Of a DNA stretch of 14,519 nt, positions 13,953-14,519 are shown piece by piece. This DNA comes from Christensenella sp. UBA1431 (lineage in GTDB: Bacteria; Bacillota; Clostridia; Christensenellales; UBA1431): NCBI GenBank assembly GCA_002329665.1, contig DCTV01000029.1:311-14829 (forward strand), given 5' to 3'. The notes beneath the pieces are model-generated. The model searched no databases. It had not been told where the DNA came from and worked only from the letters and a program-made list of their open reading frames with translations. The position numbers and the translations under genes were made by a program. Each line of letters begins with the position of its first letter. Within the stretch, counting starts at the first letter, position 1.

Positions 13953-14519
13953 GCCAACTCGTCACTCCCCCGGATAAGTTCCATCAATTGCGATTTGGTC
14001 GCGTCGTACGCGCAGGGTTCGTCCGTGGACTGCCGCAAAAACGCGTTGATCGGGCCGATCATGTCGATAGCCCGGTCGATCACCGCATCCGTCCCCTTCT
14101 TGTACGCGCCGATGTTGATCAGGTCCTGGGCCCGCCTGTATACGGCCATGTTGTTCTTCACGCAGTCGGCCGCGCGCATGTGCTCCTTATCGACGATGTC
14201 GGGCATCACGCGGCTCACGCTCGATAGCACGTCTATAGCCGGGTAATGGCCGGCGTTGGCGAGTTCGCGCGAGAGTACGATGTGTCCGTCGAGGATGCCG
14301 CGAACGGTGTCCGAAACCGGTTCGTTCATGTCGTCGCCCTCCACGAGCACGGTGTAAAGGCCGGTGATCGCGCCTTTCTCCGAAGTGCCCGTCCGCTCGA
14401 GGAGCTTGGGCAGCAGCGCGTACACCGACGGCGTGTACCCCCGCGCAACGGGCGGTTCGCCGATCGCCATGCCGATCTCGCGCTGCGCCATCGCAAACCG
14501 CGTCAGCGAGTCCATCATC
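13949..14519 (-). CDS. fliI: Flagellar export ATPase FliI, C-terminal part
   Basis: About 190 residues of the C-terminal half; the gene enters from the right edge, and the Walker A and B motifs lie outside the window. Present are MMDSLTRFAMAQREIGMAIG and GEPPVARGYTPSVYALLPKL, then VEGDDMNEPVSD, ILDGHIVLSRELA and HYPAIDVLSSVSRVM. All are signature segments of the FliI/YscN family, which is related to F1-ATPase beta. FliI forms a hexamer at the base of the export gate, works with FliH and FliJ, and helps unload export substrates using ATP. Its stop codon overlaps the fliJ start (ATGA), which suggests coupled translation. Confidence 0.96.
   Translation of the reverse strand, partial: MMDSLTRFAMAQREIGMAIGEPPVARGYTPSVYALLPKLLERTGTSEKGAITGLYTVLVEGDDMNEPVSDTVRGILDGHIVLSRELANAGHYPAIDVLSSVSRVMPDIVDKEHMRAADCVKNNMAVYRRAQDLINIGAYKKGTDAVIDRAIDMIGPINAFLRQSTDEPCAYDATKSQLMELIRGSDELA

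Noticed and set aside
1..14519. CRISPR arrays, tRNA or rRNA genes, insertion sequences, attachment sites
   Set aside because: No regularly spaced short repeats, no tRNA/rRNA motifs, and no transposase or integrase sequence were seen on either strand.

Overview
The window looks like a G+C-rich, flagellated member of the Bacillota, most likely a clostridial lineage. Gene order fliI-fliJ-motE-like-fliK-flgD-flgE-flbD-motA-motB-fliL-fliM-fliY is the fla/che order known from Bacillus and Clostridium. FliY (CheC-like plus FliN domains) and FlbD/SwrD are typical of that group, ribosome binding sites are strong AGGAGG types, and TTG/GTG starts occur. No species can be named from the sequence. Every gene I accept is on the minus strand, so the window reads right to left.

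Right and centre (14519 to 5509): one compact flagellar operon. It enters at the right edge inside fliI (export ATPase) and continues with fliJ, a MotE/YlxF-like membrane protein, fliK (hook length), flgD (hook cap), flgE (hook), flbD, the stator genes motA and motB, fliL, and the switch genes fliM and fliY. It ends in a strong Rho-independent terminator at 5450-5478. Genes overlap or lie within about 50 bases of each other, apart from an apparent hole caused by an in-frame TAG inside fliJ. The missing C-terminal half of FliJ is still encoded, in frame, after the TAG.

Middle left (5393 to 1310): a sigma-A-like promoter (5365-5393) drives a HAD-family phosphatase gene and a Crp/Fnr-family regulator. 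After a 175-base gap comes a large CoA-disulfide-reductase-like flavoprotein fused to rhodanese, TusA and DsrE-like domains, each keeping a cysteine. It probably handles persulfide or sulfane sulfur, and the regulator next to it may control it. A bidirectional-looking terminator follows at 1253-1289.

Left end (about 1066 to 1): a cyclic-di-GMP-I (GEMM) riboswitch aptamer followed by an overlapping intrinsic terminator. These precede a gene for a secreted InlB-type repeat protein that runs off the left edge. The layout predicts that high c-di-GMP switches the surface protein on. A c-di-GMP-induced candidate adhesin thus sits close to the flagellar motor operon, which fits a motile-to-attached switch.

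The observations most worth following are the riboswitch-controlled InlB-repeat protein, the amber-interrupted fliJ, the four-module sulfur enzyme with its cysteine-containing regulator, and a FliY whose CheC-like phosphatase residues appear lost.
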